Notes: generated by a model not told the origin, from the letters alone. DNA of 64,000 bases from an uncultured Sphaerochaeta sp. (GCF_963677075.1 NZ_OY781873.1:2815715-2879714); one strand, 5' to 3'; counted from the first letter of the stretch, positions 9,307 to 19,444 are shown. Made by a program: numbers and translations.

Positions 9307-9338
9307 TCATATCCTAGGATTTCTGTATACTAAAGAGT

Positions 9339-9902
9339 ATGAAAGGCAAACGACTGTATCTAATCGTTCTTCTACTTCTTGTTGCAGCTTCCCTGTCTGC
9401 TGATAGCGGAAGACAGTATTATGCTGCCTCTTCCTCACTCTCCTACTATCTGGGAATTCCCCACTTCGAGGATGAGATACCTGCCCGCTCTTCATTGGCC
9501 TTTAATACAACCATTGGCTTCCTTGGATACCAAGGAAATAACTGGGAGACTGTGCTTCAGGCACACCTCTTCTCTGTCTCTGACTCCCTCCCCTTTGGCA
9601 ATTACCGAGCACGGGGTTTCAACTCACTCGGACTTAGCCTTCTCGGAAGCTGGTCAGTCAGTGATAGATTCTCACTTTTCATCCAAGGTGGGAGTGAAAT
9701 TAACTTCTATAAGCAGATTGAAGAAGCCTTTGCTTCTTTCTCATTCAAGCTCGGACCTCAATTTCTCATTGCAGAGGGAACAGAATACCAAATATTCCTC
9801 ACAGCACCTCTTTCTGTGCATCTTCGAAAGGAGATTACTGCTGTACAAGCAGGAATTGGGGTGCGCTACCTAGTATTCCCCTTTAAGAGAGGTGATACAT
9901 GA
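9339..9902 (+). CDS. Exported, probable outer-membrane beta-barrel-like protein
   Basis: A 187-residue protein with a clear signal peptide (hydrophobic residues 5-18, cleavage near SLSA-DS). The mature part is rich in alternating polar/aromatic strands (YYAASSSLSYYLGIP, VSDRFSLFIQGGSEINFY) and ends LVFPFKRGDT. Alternation and the absence of other helices suggest a small barrel or surface protein, but I do not recognise a family. Its stop overlaps the start of the first caspase-like lipoprotein (ATGA), so all three genes 9339-11831 are probably one operon. A TATACT at 9326-9331 might be a -10. Confidence 0.7.
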   Translation: MKGKRLYLIVLLLLVAASLSADSGRQYYAASSSLSYYLGIPHFEDEIPARSSLAFNTTIGFLGYQGNNWETVLQAHLFSVSDSLPFGNYRARGFNSLGLSLLGSWSVSDRFSLFIQGGSEINFYKQIEEAFASFSFKLGPQFLIAEGTEYQIFLTAPLSVHLRKEITAVQAGIGVRYLVFPFKRGDT

Positions 9903-10933
9903 AACGAGGATTCCTTCTGCTGCCCATCCTACTACTCCTCATAGCGTCCTGTGAGTTGTATTACGAGGAGCCCGTGCAGAGGGGAACCGTACGTATTGTC
10001 TCAATAGGAATCACCTATGAGAATGAACCAGAGGAAGTAGCAGATCCTGATGATGAGGAGAAGGATCAGCTTGGAGACCTCCCGGGGACTGTCTATGATG
10101 CAAGGGAACTTTCAGATGCACTCAAGCAGCAAGCTATGAGAGCCGGCTGGGATAGTGCAGATATTGAGGTAACCCTGCTCCTTCAGGAAGGGACCGACCA
10201 TACCCAAGAGACCTTCGATGATGGAGGATATGCTTCAAGAGCAAACTTAAGAAACACACTTGAAATAATTCGGGGAACTGCAACAGTAGATGATCTGACC
10301 ATTATCACTTACAGCGGACATGGCATTGAAGAGACAGGAGAACTCCTGATGGCCCATACCCAGACCTCTGGAACAGTGGACATATCAGAAGATTCTCCTA
10401 TTGTGGTAACCCCAGAGTGGTTACACGATCTTATCAGGCCTATTGAAGGGAAGAAACTCCTCATCCTTGACAGCTGCTACAGCGGGGTTTTTGTCCCTGA
10501 GTCCCCCTCAAGCTTGAGCTGGGTGTACGACAAAGGCATCGATGATTGGTATGGCAAATACTTCTCTGATGAAGAATATGAGATACCTTCATTTATGGTT
10601 CTTACCGCCAGTGCTGATTCTGATTCATATGAAAGAAAATTCGATGACCACAGTCATGGGGTCTTTACCTCAGCGCTCCTAGAGGCATTGGGCTGGAACC
10701 ATACTATCGAGGAAATTGCAGAAGGAGCACCTCCTGCAGCAAAAAATGAACGATTGAGTGTAGATTCACTCTATAAATACATCAAGAAGCACCAAGCATA
10801 CCCGGTTCGTTGGTCGTTGTTTACCATGAATGATCCTGTGCAGCACCCAATGATTACCGGTGGCGCCATGGATATGCTACTATTCAGCTACTATTCAGCT
10901 ACTGAAGCAAAGGAACAGATCATTGAACTCTAG
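9899..10933 (+). CDS. Caspase-like (C14) lipoprotein, first of a tandem pair
   Basis: A 344-residue predicted lipoprotein: hydrophobic leader then lipobox LIASC with Cys17 as the lipidated residue. The body has the caspase/metacaspase fold hallmarks: YSGHG with the catalytic His at residue 140, and LLILDSCYSGVF with the catalytic Cys at 192. Both dyad residues are intact, so it may be an active Arg/Lys- or Asp-directed cysteine protease in the periplasm or on the outer membrane. An acidic stretch (EEVADPDDEEKD) at 44-55 follows the anchor. It is coupled to the barrel-like gene before it and lies four bases from its paralog. Confidence 0.85.
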   Translation: MKRGFLLLPILLLLIASCELYYEEPVQRGTVRIVSIGITYENEPEEVADPDDEEKDQLGDLPGTVYDARELSDALKQQAMRAGWDSADIEVTLLLQEGTDHTQETFDDGGYASRANLRNTLEIIRGTATVDDLTIITYSGHGIEETGELLMAHTQTSGTVDISEDSPIVVTPEWLHDLIRPIEGKKLLILDSCYSGVFVPESPSSLSWVYDKGIDDWYGKYFSDEEYEIPSFMVLTASADSDSYERKFDDHSHGVFTSALLEALGWNHTIEEIAEGAPPAAKNERLSVDSLYKYIKKHQAYPVRWSLFTMNDPVQHPMITGGAMDMLLFSYYSATEAKEQIIEL

Positions 10934-10937
10934 ATAT

Positions 10938-11831
10938 ATGAAACTCCATCTTCTGATCCTTCTGTCCCTTTCACTTTTTTGGAGTTGTGAATTGATGAGC
11001 GATCCTCCTGAAGAAGGAAAAACCCATCATCTTGCCATAGCGCTCAATTATGATGGGACTGATGTGAATAATCTCCATGGAACACTCCCGGATGCCATAG
11101 AACTGGAGAAAGCGTTTACTGCCCTGTTTACAGACAGAGAGCATACTTCCACCCTTATGCTCCAAGATGGTAGTGATGATTTGAGCGACCCTTTGCTTCC
11201 TACAAAGGCCCATGTACTTGAACAAATCGAATCTCTATCAGATGCAATGGACGAACAAGACATCCTCATCATCAGCTACAGTGGCCATGGTTGGGATGAT
11301 GGATCGCTGGTGTTGTACCCCCCTCGAAGCAGTGGACTAATCTTGGATTTCAATGATGTCCCATTTGGCGATTCTCTTCTTTCAGTAGAAGACCTATTTC
11401 TCAAATTGAAGGAGTGTAAGGGAAGTGTCCTGTTGCTCATTGACAGTTGTTATGCAGGAAACTTTGTACAGGAGAGTGAAACCTCCTACTCTCTCATAGA
11501 GAGAAATACGTACTTACAGGAAATATATGACCAATACTTCACCAAAGGAGAATACACCCGCCCTGTGTTTGTACTGGCAGCTACTACGTATGATAATACA
11601 GCCAAGGAAACCATACCTCCGATTCATGGCGAATTTACCCAAGCATTAATTGAGGGATTGGGATGGGATGAAGAAAACCAAAAGTTACGAGATGTTGACC
11701 AGATAATCTCAGTGGATTACCTCTATCAGTATGTATATTACCATCAGGAAATCGCGCTTTCTCCAGATATCTCTTCCCGCTACCAGCACCCCACCATTAC
11801 TGGGGGACCACTGGATCTCATTCTTCGCTAA
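10938..11831 (+). CDS. Caspase-like (C14) lipoprotein, second of a tandem pair
   Basis: A 297-residue paralog of the preceding gene. The lipobox is LFWSC with Cys17. The catalytic dyad is His117 in [11 protein letters not shown] and Cys171 in [12 protein letters not shown]. An N-terminal MSDPPEEGK linker follows the anchor. ATG 10938 is four bases after the upstream stop with no good ribosome binding site, suggesting reinitiation; an open frame reaches back to 10860 but lacks the leader at its start. Sequence identity with the first copy is only moderate outside the dyad blocks, so the duplication is old. It ends by overlapping the uvrB stop on the other strand. Confidence 0.85.
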   Translation: MKLHLLILLSLSLFWSCELMSDPPEEGKTHHLAIALNYDGTDVNNLHGTLPDAIELEKAFTALFTDREHTSTLMLQDGSDDLSDPLLPTKAHVLEQIESLSDAMDEQDILIISYSGHGWDDGSLVLYPPRSSGLILDFNDVPFGDSLLSVEDLFLKLKECKGSVLLLIDSCYAGNFVQESETSYSLIERNTYLQEIYDQYFTKGEYTRPVFVLAATTYDNTAKETIPPIHGEFTQALIEGLGWDEENQKLRDVDQIISVDYLYQYVYYHQEIALSPDISSRYQHPTITGGPLDLILR

Positions 11832-13901
11832 CTGGTGAACTTGCCTGTCTTCACATCCTGAATTTCATCACGGATGACTGCTGCACGTTCAAACTCCAGA
11901 TTCTTTGCGGCTTCAAGCATCTCTTTCTCAAGTGCCTTGATATAGTTCTTTCTATCAGTTGCACTGAGTAGGTTGTAACCACCCTTGAGAAGCTCGAGAT
12001 CATGTTTCTGGATCTCTTGCTGTTCATGCTGCTCTCGTTCGAGCATGTCATGAATCGCCTTGATGATGGTAGTAGGAGTAATATTATGCTCCTCATTATA
12101 TGCCATCTGGATAGCGCGACGACGGTTGGTTTCACTGATGGCTTCTTCCATTGCAGGACTCATCCTGTCTGCATACATGATAACCCGACCTTCAGCATTA
12201 CGTGCTGCACGCCCAATGGTCTGGATCAAGGAAGTGGCAGAACGAAGGAATCCGATTTTGTCTGCATCAAGAATGGCGATAAGTGCAACCTCGGGAAGGT
12301 CCAAGCCTTCTCTGAGCAAGTTGATTCCTACCAACACATCATACACCCCGAGGCGAAGATCCCTGAGAATCTCGACTCGTTCGATGGTCTCAATCTCGGA
12401 GTGAAGATAGCGGACCTTCAAACCAAGGGATGCAAAATAGTCGGTCAAATCCTCACTCATCTTCTTGGTCAGTGTAGTAACCAGTACTCGCTGTTTCTTC
12501 TTGATAACTGCGCGGATCTCTCCGTATAGGTTCTCCATCTGGCCTTCGGTGGGTCTCACATCGATTTCTGGGTCAAGCAAGCCTGTGGGCCTGATAATCT
12601 GTTCAACCACACGCGTACTCTCATCCACTTCCTTCTGGTTTGGCGTAGCCGAAACATAAACCCGTCTGTTTCACCACCTGCTCAAACTCAGAAGCTTTCA
12701 AGGGACGGTTGTCCAATGCAGAAGGAAGCCTGAATCCAAAGTTAACCAGATTCAATTTCCTTGAACGATCCCCCTCATACATCGCCCCTACCTGGGGAAG
12801 GGTAACATGCGACTCATCAATGAAGGTGACAAAGTCAGGGGGGAAGTAATCGAGCAACACCGCCGGACGTTCCCCTGCCTTACGGTCGGAGAGAGGGCGT
12901 GAGTAGTTCTCGATTCCTGAACAGTATCCTATCTCTTCAAGCATTTCCAAATCATATTCTACCCTGGTCTTGATTCGTTCTGCCTCCAAGGGCTTTCCCA
13001 TCGAGGTAAAATATTCAACTTGGTCTTCCATTTCGCTTCGGATTCTCGAGATGGCTGCCTTGACCTGCTCTTGCGGCATTACAAACTGTTTTGCAGGGTA
13101 AAGAGTGTAGCTGTCAACGATTTCCTGCTTCTCTCCACTGACGGGATCGAACCACTGAATGGAGGCAATCTCATCCCAATCGATGGAAATCCTCACTGCA
13201 TTTTCCAAATAGGATGGGCATATCTCGATCACATCCCCACGAACACGGAATGAACCTCTCTGCAGAATGGCATCATTTCGTTCATACTGCATGCGTACCA
13301 ATTGATCGAGTACCTCACGATGGTTGAAAGCCTCCCCGGTATGGAACGTATGCACCATATCGCGAACTGATACCGGATTTGCCAACCCATAAATACAGGA
13401 TACAGTCGATACTACAATAACGTCACGACGCTCCATAAGAGAAAACGTGGCAGAGAGCCGAAGCCGGTCAATCTCACTGTTGATCGAGGCATCTTTCTCA
13501 ATGTACAAGTCCTTTCCCGGAACATACGCTTCTGGCTGGTAGTAGTCGTATGTTGAGACGAAGTACTCTACGGCATTATCTGGGAAGAATGACTTGAACT
13601 CCCTAAACAGCTGTGCTGCCAAGGTTTTGTTGTGTGAAAGCACCAAGGTTGGTTTCTGTACTTGCTCGATGATCTTCGCCATCGTATAGGTCTTACCACT
13701 ACCGGTCACGCCCTTGAGGGTTTGGCAGCGGTCCCCACTAAGCAACCCCTGACTCAATGCCTTGATCGCTTCACCCTGGTCACCCGCTGGTTCATAGGAT
13801 GAGGCTACCTTGAATGGTTTGCTTTGGAAGGAAACCTGTCCATGGATATTGTAGACAGCTTCACCACCCCAACTTTCATCAACATAAATTGTATCTTTCA
13901 T
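11828..13901 (-). pseudogene. uvrB: Excinuclease ABC subunit B, interrupted by a one-base frameshift
   Basis: UvrB loads onto damaged DNA with UvrA and recruits UvrC. It is split into two reading frames: 13901-12621 (426 codons, ending ...[20 protein letters not shown]) and 12628-11828 (starting inside ...[11 protein letters not shown]). Removing one C from the CCC at 12661-12663 restores [20 protein letters not shown] and a 690-residue protein, the normal length. All motifs are otherwise intact: Walker A GVTGSGKTYTMAKI, hairpin [31 protein letters not shown], and the C-terminal UVR helix pair ([15 protein letters not shown]). Either a recent inactivation or a sequence error. It starts one base after the htrA stop. 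Confidence 0.93.
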
Positions 13902-13902
13902 C

Positions 13903-15192
13903 TTATCGTACCAATGCGCTCACATGCTGCGCAGTTCGTTCAATCAGCCCAACTTCCATCTTCTTTACATTCCCGTCACGATTGATCGTAATAGAGACCT
14001 TATCTCCACTTCTCATGGGAAGCAGAGCAAGGTAGAGGTCGTTGAGGTCACTAATCGTCTCACCATTGATAGCGGTGATGACATCACCCCCAAGATTGAT
14101 AACCGAGGAGCCATACTGCACCTTCCGGTTTCCACCTTTTATCCCTGCCTTTTCAGCAAGTCCCCCACTGGTGACTTCACTTACCAAGACGCCCTTTTCA
14201 ACAGAAAGCTTCGCATAGGTTGCAAGTTGTGGGGTCAGCTGTACTGCCGAAAGATCGAGCCATCCCCTGCTGATCTTACCTTGCTTGATTAAATCTGGGA
14301 TGACTGCAATTGCTGTATCAACAGGAATGGCAAAATTCAACCCCTGAGAGCTTCCAGAAGTAGTGAATATCGCTGAGTTGATCCCGATAACTTCACCCCG
14401 TGTATTGAGCAACGGCCCTCCACTATTTCCAGGGTGTATTGCAGCATCGGTCTGGATTGCATTCATGATAACCTTACCTTCGCTGGTTCTCACCGGTCGA
14501 TTCAATCCACTTACCACTCCGACACTCATCGTACGGTCATATCCAAACGGATTTCCGATTGCAATAACCCGTTGCCCAATCTGCAAATCTTCACTGGTTC
14601 CCAAGGTGGCAGGATAGAGCATTACATCCTTTGCAGAAACCAGCTTGATCACTGCCAGGTCATCCTCACTATCAACACCAACCAAGGTTGCAGCATATGA
14701 TTGGTTGTTATAAAGACCTACCTGTATGCTTGAGCTTTTCTCAACCACATGGGCATTGGTAAGAATGTAGCCATCCTTGGAAAGTATGATCCCACTACCG
14801 GTTCCTTGAGCAGGGAGTACATCCATGAAGGCACTTACCGCTGCTTCTCCAACTGTGGTGATATGTACAACACTCTTGTTCACATTTTCATACACACTCA
14901 TCTGTTGTCTCTCAGCAGCACTGTAATAGATTGATTGGTTCTCTTCAAACACTATCAACCCATCTTCCCCTGAGAGGATGTCGGCAACTTGCACTCCAGA
15001 GAGAGCAAGCACACCTTCAGGGCCTTGTTCTTCAGCAATGGTTTGCAGGACCTTGGAGAGTTCTTTTCTTTGCTTATCTTCTGAGATGCTCTCCGTCCAA
15101 CGGAACAGCAACAAGCCGATGAATACACACAACGCACCCCCCAAAATGAGGAGCAAAGTGCGTATGATTCTGTTTCGGGTATTCTTCAGCAT
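13903..15192 (-). CDS. htrA: HtrA/DegP-like serine protease with PDZ domain
   Basis: A 429-residue trypsin-fold quality-control protease anchored by one N-terminal transmembrane helix (residues 9-28), facing the periplasm. The catalytic triad is visible: His in GYILTNAHVVEKS, Asp in DSEDDLAVIKL, Ser in HPGNSGGPLLN. A single PDZ domain fills the last 110 residues (GGDVITAINGETISDLNDLYL). This is the DegS/HtrA layout with one PDZ rather than DegP with two. uvrB follows after one base, so the two are co-transcribed. Confidence 0.93.
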   Translation of the reverse strand: MLKNTRNRIIRTLLLILGGALCVFIGLLLFRWTESISEDKQRKELSKVLQTIAEEQGPEGVLALSGVQVADILSGEDGLIVFEENQSIYYSAAERQQMSVYENVNKSVVHITTVGEAAVSAFMDVLPAQGTGSGIILSKDGYILTNAHVVEKSSSIQVGLYNNQSYAATLVGVDSEDDLAVIKLVSAKDVMLYPATLGTSEDLQIGQRVIAIGNPFGYDRTMSVGVVSGLNRPVRTSEGKVIMNAIQTDAAIHPGNSGGPLLNTRGEVIGINSAIFTTSGSSQGLNFAIPVDTAIAVIPDLIKQGKISRGWLDLSAVQLTPQLATYAKLSVEKGVLVSEVTSGGLAEKAGIKGGNRKVQYGSSVINLGGDVITAINGETISDLNDLYLALLPMRSGDKVSITINRDGNVKKMEVGLIERTAQHVSALVR

Positions 15193-15229
15193 GGAGATAG
15201 TGTACTTCCAAAGAAGCTACTAAGGCAAC

Positions 15230-16201
15230 CTAAAGGCTGGCAAGCAAGGAGCGTATCTCCTCGGTCCTTGGCGGGTCACACCCTCTTCTTGAGCAGGTGA
15301 TAGCACTGGATGCTGTAGCCCAAACCAAGGCGTCCTTGATCGTATCAAGGGAGAGTTTCTCGAGTTGTGGAATATCACCATCCTTGCCGAAACAATTCCT
15401 TTCATAGAGATAGGAGAGAAGGCCTCCACTGAAGGTATCTCCTGCACCGACCGTATCAATAACCGGTAGGTCAATGATCTCCATGGAAACTGACTCCCCT
15501 TCAGGGGTATACCAGATGCTCCCTTGTTTACCAAGGGTAAGGATGATATGAGCCTGTTTCTCCTTGGCAAGGGATTGGGCCATTTTCTTAGCGTCCTTTC
15601 CTTCGTAGAGCAGAAGAAGATCCTCATCACTGATCTTGACCAAAGATGCCAAGTCCATTGCCTCTTCAATTCTGGCTCTAAACACATCCATGTCTGGGAT
15701 GACAGCTGGTCTTACATTGGGATCGAGGAAAATCACGGGCTTAGGCTCGTATGATTGCAATGCCGAAATGATCACCTCTGAGAGTGGCTCAAGAGCCAAG
15801 GCCACTGACCCAATGTGAACCACTTTCAGATCGGTATGTTCCTGGAGAGCAGAGAGCAATTCTGCTTTACTCATACTGACAACAGCAGTCCCTTCTGTGT
15901 AGAAGGTATAGTTCGCCTTACCTTCTGCATCAAGACTTGCCATGGCAAGCAGTGATGGTTGTGGTGCAGCACAGAGACTGGGATCGAACAATACCTCACT
16001 CTCGATGAGATGGTTGAGCATTCGCTGTCCAAAGATATCCCCAGAGATTTTTCCAACATACGCAACGGGCGAATCTTGCCTGGAGGTGGCAACAGCGGTA
16101 TTCAATGCGCATCCTCCCACCACAGAGTCATACGGGACAGAGGAACCAAGAGTTCCCTTGGCAATAAAGTCGATCAACGCTTCTCCAATAACTCCAATCA
16201 T
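15230..16201 (-). CDS. PfkB-family sugar kinase, fructokinase-like
   Basis: A 323-residue cytoplasmic kinase of the ribokinase fold. The N-terminal signature region reads VVGGCALNTAVATSR. The C-terminal PfkB signature DTVGAGDTFSGGLLSYLY contains the catalytic Asp. FLDPNVRPAVI is typical of fructokinases and 2-keto-3-deoxygluconate kinases. The exact sugar cannot be fixed. AGGAGT precedes ATG 16201. It follows the HD-domain gene by nine bases, an apparent two-gene operon. Confidence 0.9.
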   Translation of the reverse strand: MIGVIGEALIDFIAKGTLGSSVPYDSVVGGCALNTAVATSRQDSPVAYVGKISGDIFGQRMLNHLIESEVLFDPSLCAAPQPSLLAMASLDAEGKANYTFYTEGTAVVSMSKAELLSALQEHTDLKVVHIGSVALALEPLSEVIISALQSYEPKPVIFLDPNVRPAVIPDMDVFRARIEEAMDLASLVKISDEDLLLLYEGKDAKKMAQSLAKEKQAHIILTLGKQGSIWYTPEGESVSMEIIDLPVIDTVGAGDTFSGGLLSYLYERNCFGKDGDIPQLEKLSLDTIKDALVWATASSAITCSRRGCDPPRTEEIRSLLASL

Positions 16202-16210
16202 GATTCACTC

Positions 16211-17017
16211 CTATAAATACTTCTTTCTCTCTTGCCCAACAACCCCTGCATGAACCTGTACGTATGCCTTGGCTGGACTCATGGAAATCTTGGGCAATAG
16301 TACTTCCTCAACCTGGAAAAACCCTACATCACTACTCATGGCAATATCGATAAGGATAGGCACTGAGTCACCCTTGGTGATCGTTACCTTCTCAATAGAG
16401 TTGGAGGAATATTTATGAATATCACCAACCTTTGCATGGCTCATAATACTCATAGGGATTCTGGCCCTACCCTTTTCCATGTCACAACCATCAGCAACCA
16501 AAAGCATACCTGCCTCCAGGGAGTGGACCTTTCTGTTGGCCATATGACCGAGGACCCCTTCACTGGCAACCGAGATAATGGCTATCTTGCGGGACAGCTG
16601 GTCACCTAGGAGCTGCGTGAGAATGCGATCCATAATAGGGCGAGCAATCACCAAGCCAGTTAATTCATGATCACTTCTTCCAACACTCATGCCAAGGTCA
16701 TGCACAAAAGAGGCAAGCAACAAGGAGAGCATGCTATCTTCATAGCTTCCGCTATCCTCTTGCTCCAAGGAGGTCTTGATCCCTGCTTCCTTGAGCAATG
16801 CAAGCATCCTTACCCCGTTTATCGCAACTTGGCGCATATGTACCGGCCCATGATCGTTATAATTCAATCGCTTGATCGAAACACTGTTGGCATACTCTTG
16901 CAATGCCTCAATCTCGGGATCCTGTATCAGGAGGGATGCCAAACGGTAACTGATGGTACCTTCCTCCAACTGTGACAGTAAATACTTTTCCAATGCGAAT
17001 TCTTTTGGTGACTTCAT
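16211..17017 (-). CDS. HD-domain phosphohydrolase
   Basis: A 268-residue protein with an HD metal-binding domain: NDHGPVHMRQVAINGVRML provides the first His, and LLASFVHDLGMSVGRSDHE the His-Asp pair, at about residues 60-125. Its 150-residue C-terminal part (KVGDIHKYSSNSIEKVTITKG) is typical of a spirochete/clostridial HD group of unknown substrate; nucleotide or cyclic-nucleotide hydrolysis is likely. ATG 17017 is my preferred start; in-frame starts up to 17077 exist, and none has a good ribosome binding site. Confidence 0.8.
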   Translation of the reverse strand: MKSPKEFALEKYLLSQLEEGTISYRLASLLIQDPEIEALQEYANSVSIKRLNYNDHGPVHMRQVAINGVRMLALLKEAGIKTSLEQEDSGSYEDSMLSLLLASFVHDLGMSVGRSDHELTGLVIARPIMDRILTQLLGDQLSRKIAIISVASEGVLGHMANRKVHSLEAGMLLVADGCDMEKGRARIPMSIMSHAKVGDIHKYSSNSIEKVTITKGDSVPILIDIAMSSDVGFFQVEEVLLPKISMSPAKAYVQVHAGVVGQERKKYL

Positions 17018-17095
17018 ATGATATAAGGTACAACAACTTCTTCGCAACATAAAGTGGTTATGGATAAAATGACACAACTCTCATATACTGCACAT

Positions 17096-17620
17096 ATGAG
17101 AAAGATTACGATGCGCGATTTTAGATGGATGGGAAAACCCCGATCATGGGAGAAGGATTACCGGTCGGTTTCCCTCACGGTTGAGCCACAGATGCATTTG
17201 CCTGATGGACCTCTCTTGCTTGCAGTTTCTGATGATGATTTCTCTTGTGAAATGACGCTTTCGAGCGATCGAGATAGTATTTTTTCTGGTGTTTGTTTCT
17301 ACCACTTACCCACTGATTTCATCGGGGTTGGGATGAGCGCTGAAGCCTTGGAAATGCATGTCATGATCGGAGGATATCATAACTATTGCAGAATACCTCA
17401 CTTGGAAGAGAATACTTCCGTGATTTGGGACATGAAGCGCAAAGGTTCCCAGGTCTCAATCGGATATAGTAGACATAATGAAAGCCCAGTGAACTGGATA
17501 GGAACCTTCACACTTCCGGGAATAGAACGTTCGGTAAGCTTTGGGCCCTATTTCGCAAATGAGGGAAATGAAGAAGCTAGGGCTTCCATGAGTGCATTGG
17601 ATTATAGGAAAGAGACCTGA
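17096..17620 (+). CDS. Conserved hypothetical, possible concanavalin-like beta-sandwich
   Basis: About 174 residues with no signal peptide or membrane segment. The pattern FRWMGKPRSWEKDYRSVSLTV at the start, strands separated by aromatic turns, and IWDMKRKGSQVSIGYSRHNE recall the jelly-roll domain seen in DUF1349 and glycosidase accessory domains; that is a guess. Starts are uncertain: ATG 17096 or 17111 are plausible, and a TATACT -10-like element at 17084-17089 argues against the earlier GTG/ATG codons. It precedes glnS by 85 bases. Confidence 0.6.
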   Translation: MRKITMRDFRWMGKPRSWEKDYRSVSLTVEPQMHLPDGPLLLAVSDDDFSCEMTLSSDRDSIFSGVCFYHLPTDFIGVGMSAEALEMHVMIGGYHNYCRIPHLEENTSVIWDMKRKGSQVSIGYSRHNESPVNWIGTFTLPGIERSVSFGPYFANEGNEEARASMSALDYRKET

Positions 17621-17629
17621 TAGCCTCTC

Positions 17630-17650
17630 GCACAACACTAGTGGTTGTGC
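17630..17650. terminator. Hairpin between the hypothetical gene and glnS
   Basis: GCACAAC and GTTGTGC (7-bp perfect stem, 7-base loop). There is no T-run, so it could be a weak terminator, processing site or leader structure. Confidence 0.35.
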
Positions 17651-17705
17651 TACTATGTGCTATCTTCAGAGAAGCCCCTTTGAAAGGGTATAAGGAAGGA
17701 CAATA

Positions 17706-19415
17706 ATGGACGAGCACAACGAAGTGGAGACGAAAGAGAAGACTCCCCTGAATTTTTTGGAACGCATTATCGAGGATGACCTGGCATCTGGGCGGGTTCC
17801 TAATAATACCATTGTAACCAGATTCCCCCCTGAACCCAATGGTTATCTGCATATCGGACACATCAAGTCTATCTGTATCAATTTTGGACTTGCTGAAAAA
17901 TACCAAGGTCGCTGCCACCTCCGTTTTGACGACACCAATCCTGAGAAGGAAGATATGGAGTATATCAACTCCATCAAGCGTGACATCAAATGGCTGGGCT
18001 ATGAATGGGGCGAGTATGAGTACCATGCCTCTGACTATTATCAGCAGCTGTATGAGATAGCAATTGAGTTGATCAAACAAGGGAAAGCTTATGTGGACAG
18101 CCTCTCTGCTGAGCAGATGAAGGAGTACAGGGGAACCTTGACGGAACCTGGAAAAAACAGTCCTGACCGGGAGAGATCCATCGAGGACAACCTAAGGTTG
18201 TTCCTTGAGATGCGTGAAGGTAAGCACCCAGAAGGAAAGTATATCCTTCGTGCCAAGATCGATATGTCCAGTCCTAATCTCAATATGCGGGACCCGGCTC
18301 TTTACCGTATCAAGTTTGCCTCACATCCACGAACCGGGGACGCGTGGTGCATCTACCCCATGTATGATTTCACTCATCCCATCAGTGATGCAATTGAAGG
18401 CATCACCCACTCAATCTGTACCCTGGAGTTTGAGGACCATCGTCCTGCCTACGATTGGGCAACCAGTATTGATGGTATCGAGCATACACCTCACCAGTAT
18501 GAATTTGCCCGCTTGAACATCAACTATTTCGTGATGAGCAAGAGAAGGCTCCTCAACTTAGTCAAGCTGGGAATCGTGGATGGATGGGATGATCCAAGGA
18601 TGCCTACCATCAGTGGTATCAGGAGACGAGGATACTCCCCTGAATCGATGAAGGATTTTATCAGCCGTGTAGGAGTTGCAAAGGTTGAAGGCGTCGTCGA
18701 CTACTCCTTGTTGGAGTTCTGTGTTCGTGAAGACCTGAACAAGCGTGCTGATCGATTGATGGTCGTCCTTGATCCTTTGAAACTGATCATCGACAACTAC
18801 CCAGAAGACAAGGTCGAGTACTTTGAGGCTATCGACAACCCTGAAGACCCGAACAGCAAGACCCATCAGATACCATTCTCACGTGAGCTGTACATCGAAC
18901 GGGAAGACTTCATGGAAGACCCCCCAAAGAAGTATCACAGGCTCTATCCTGGTAATGAGGTGAGACTCAAGTACACTTACTATGTGACTGCTCACTCGGT
19001 AGTAAAGGATGATGATGGTAACATTGTGGAAGTGCATTGCACCTATGACCCAGAGTCCAGAGGAGGATCCACCCCTGATGGAAGAAAGGTCAAGGGAACA
19101 AGTCACTGGGTCAGTGCTTCTGAAGGGGTTACCATCGAAGCACGCCTCTATGACAAGCTGTTCCTCACTGAGTATCCAGGGAAGGAGACAGGCAACTATC
19201 TCGATGACCTGAATCCCGATTCCTTGCAGATTGTCAGCAATGCAAAGGCAGAGCCCCAGATCAAGCAAGTAAAGGAAGGGGATTACCTGCAGTTTATCCG
19301 TAACGGCTACTTCTGCCTCGACAGCAAGTCCAGCAGTCAAGACCATCTCGTTTTCAATAGAACGGTAACGCTCAAGGACTCTTGGGCTAAGTTGAAAAAG
19401 AAGATGGGTATGTGA
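17706..19415 (+). CDS. glnS: Glutaminyl-tRNA synthetase
   Basis: A 569-residue class I synthetase charging tRNA-Gln directly. The HIGH motif is in PPEPNGYLHIGHIKS (49-52), the KMSKS-type loop is VMSKRRL near residue 277, and the anticodon-binding beta barrels follow (GTSHWVSASEGVTIEARLY). Length is standard. GGAAGGAC precedes the ATG. tRNA-Gln itself is in this window (41909-41980), and gltX is also present, so the direct route probably operates here. Confidence 0.97.
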   Translation: MDEHNEVETKEKTPLNFLERIIEDDLASGRVPNNTIVTRFPPEPNGYLHIGHIKSICINFGLAEKYQGRCHLRFDDTNPEKEDMEYINSIKRDIKWLGYEWGEYEYHASDYYQQLYEIAIELIKQGKAYVDSLSAEQMKEYRGTLTEPGKNSPDRERSIEDNLRLFLEMREGKHPEGKYILRAKIDMSSPNLNMRDPALYRIKFASHPRTGDAWCIYPMYDFTHPISDAIEGITHSICTLEFEDHRPAYDWATSIDGIEHTPHQYEFARLNINYFVMSKRRLLNLVKLGIVDGWDDPRMPTISGIRRRGYSPESMKDFISRVGVAKVEGVVDYSLLEFCVREDLNKRADRLMVVLDPLKLIIDNYPEDKVEYFEAIDNPEDPNSKTHQIPFSRELYIEREDFMEDPPKKYHRLYPGNEVRLKYTYYVTAHSVVKDDDGNIVEVHCTYDPESRGGSTPDGRKVKGTSHWVSASEGVTIEARLYDKLFLTEYPGKETGNYLDDLNPDSLQIVSNAKAEPQIKQVKEGDYLQFIRNGYFCLDSKSSSQDHLVFNRTVTLKDSWAKLKKKMGM

Positions 19416-19420
19416 TCTAT

Positions 19421-19444
19421 ATGAGGGGTCTTATGACCCCTCAT
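19421..19444. terminator. Strong perfect hairpin between glnS and the amidohydrolase
   Basis: ATGAGGGGTC, loop TTAT, GACCCCTCAT: a 10-bp perfect stem. It begins six bases after the glnS stop and ends just before the AGGAGGG site of the next gene. No T-tract follows (CATCTTCCC). It may be an intrinsic terminator without U-run, an mRNA-stabilising 3' end, or a leader element. Confidence 0.5.
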
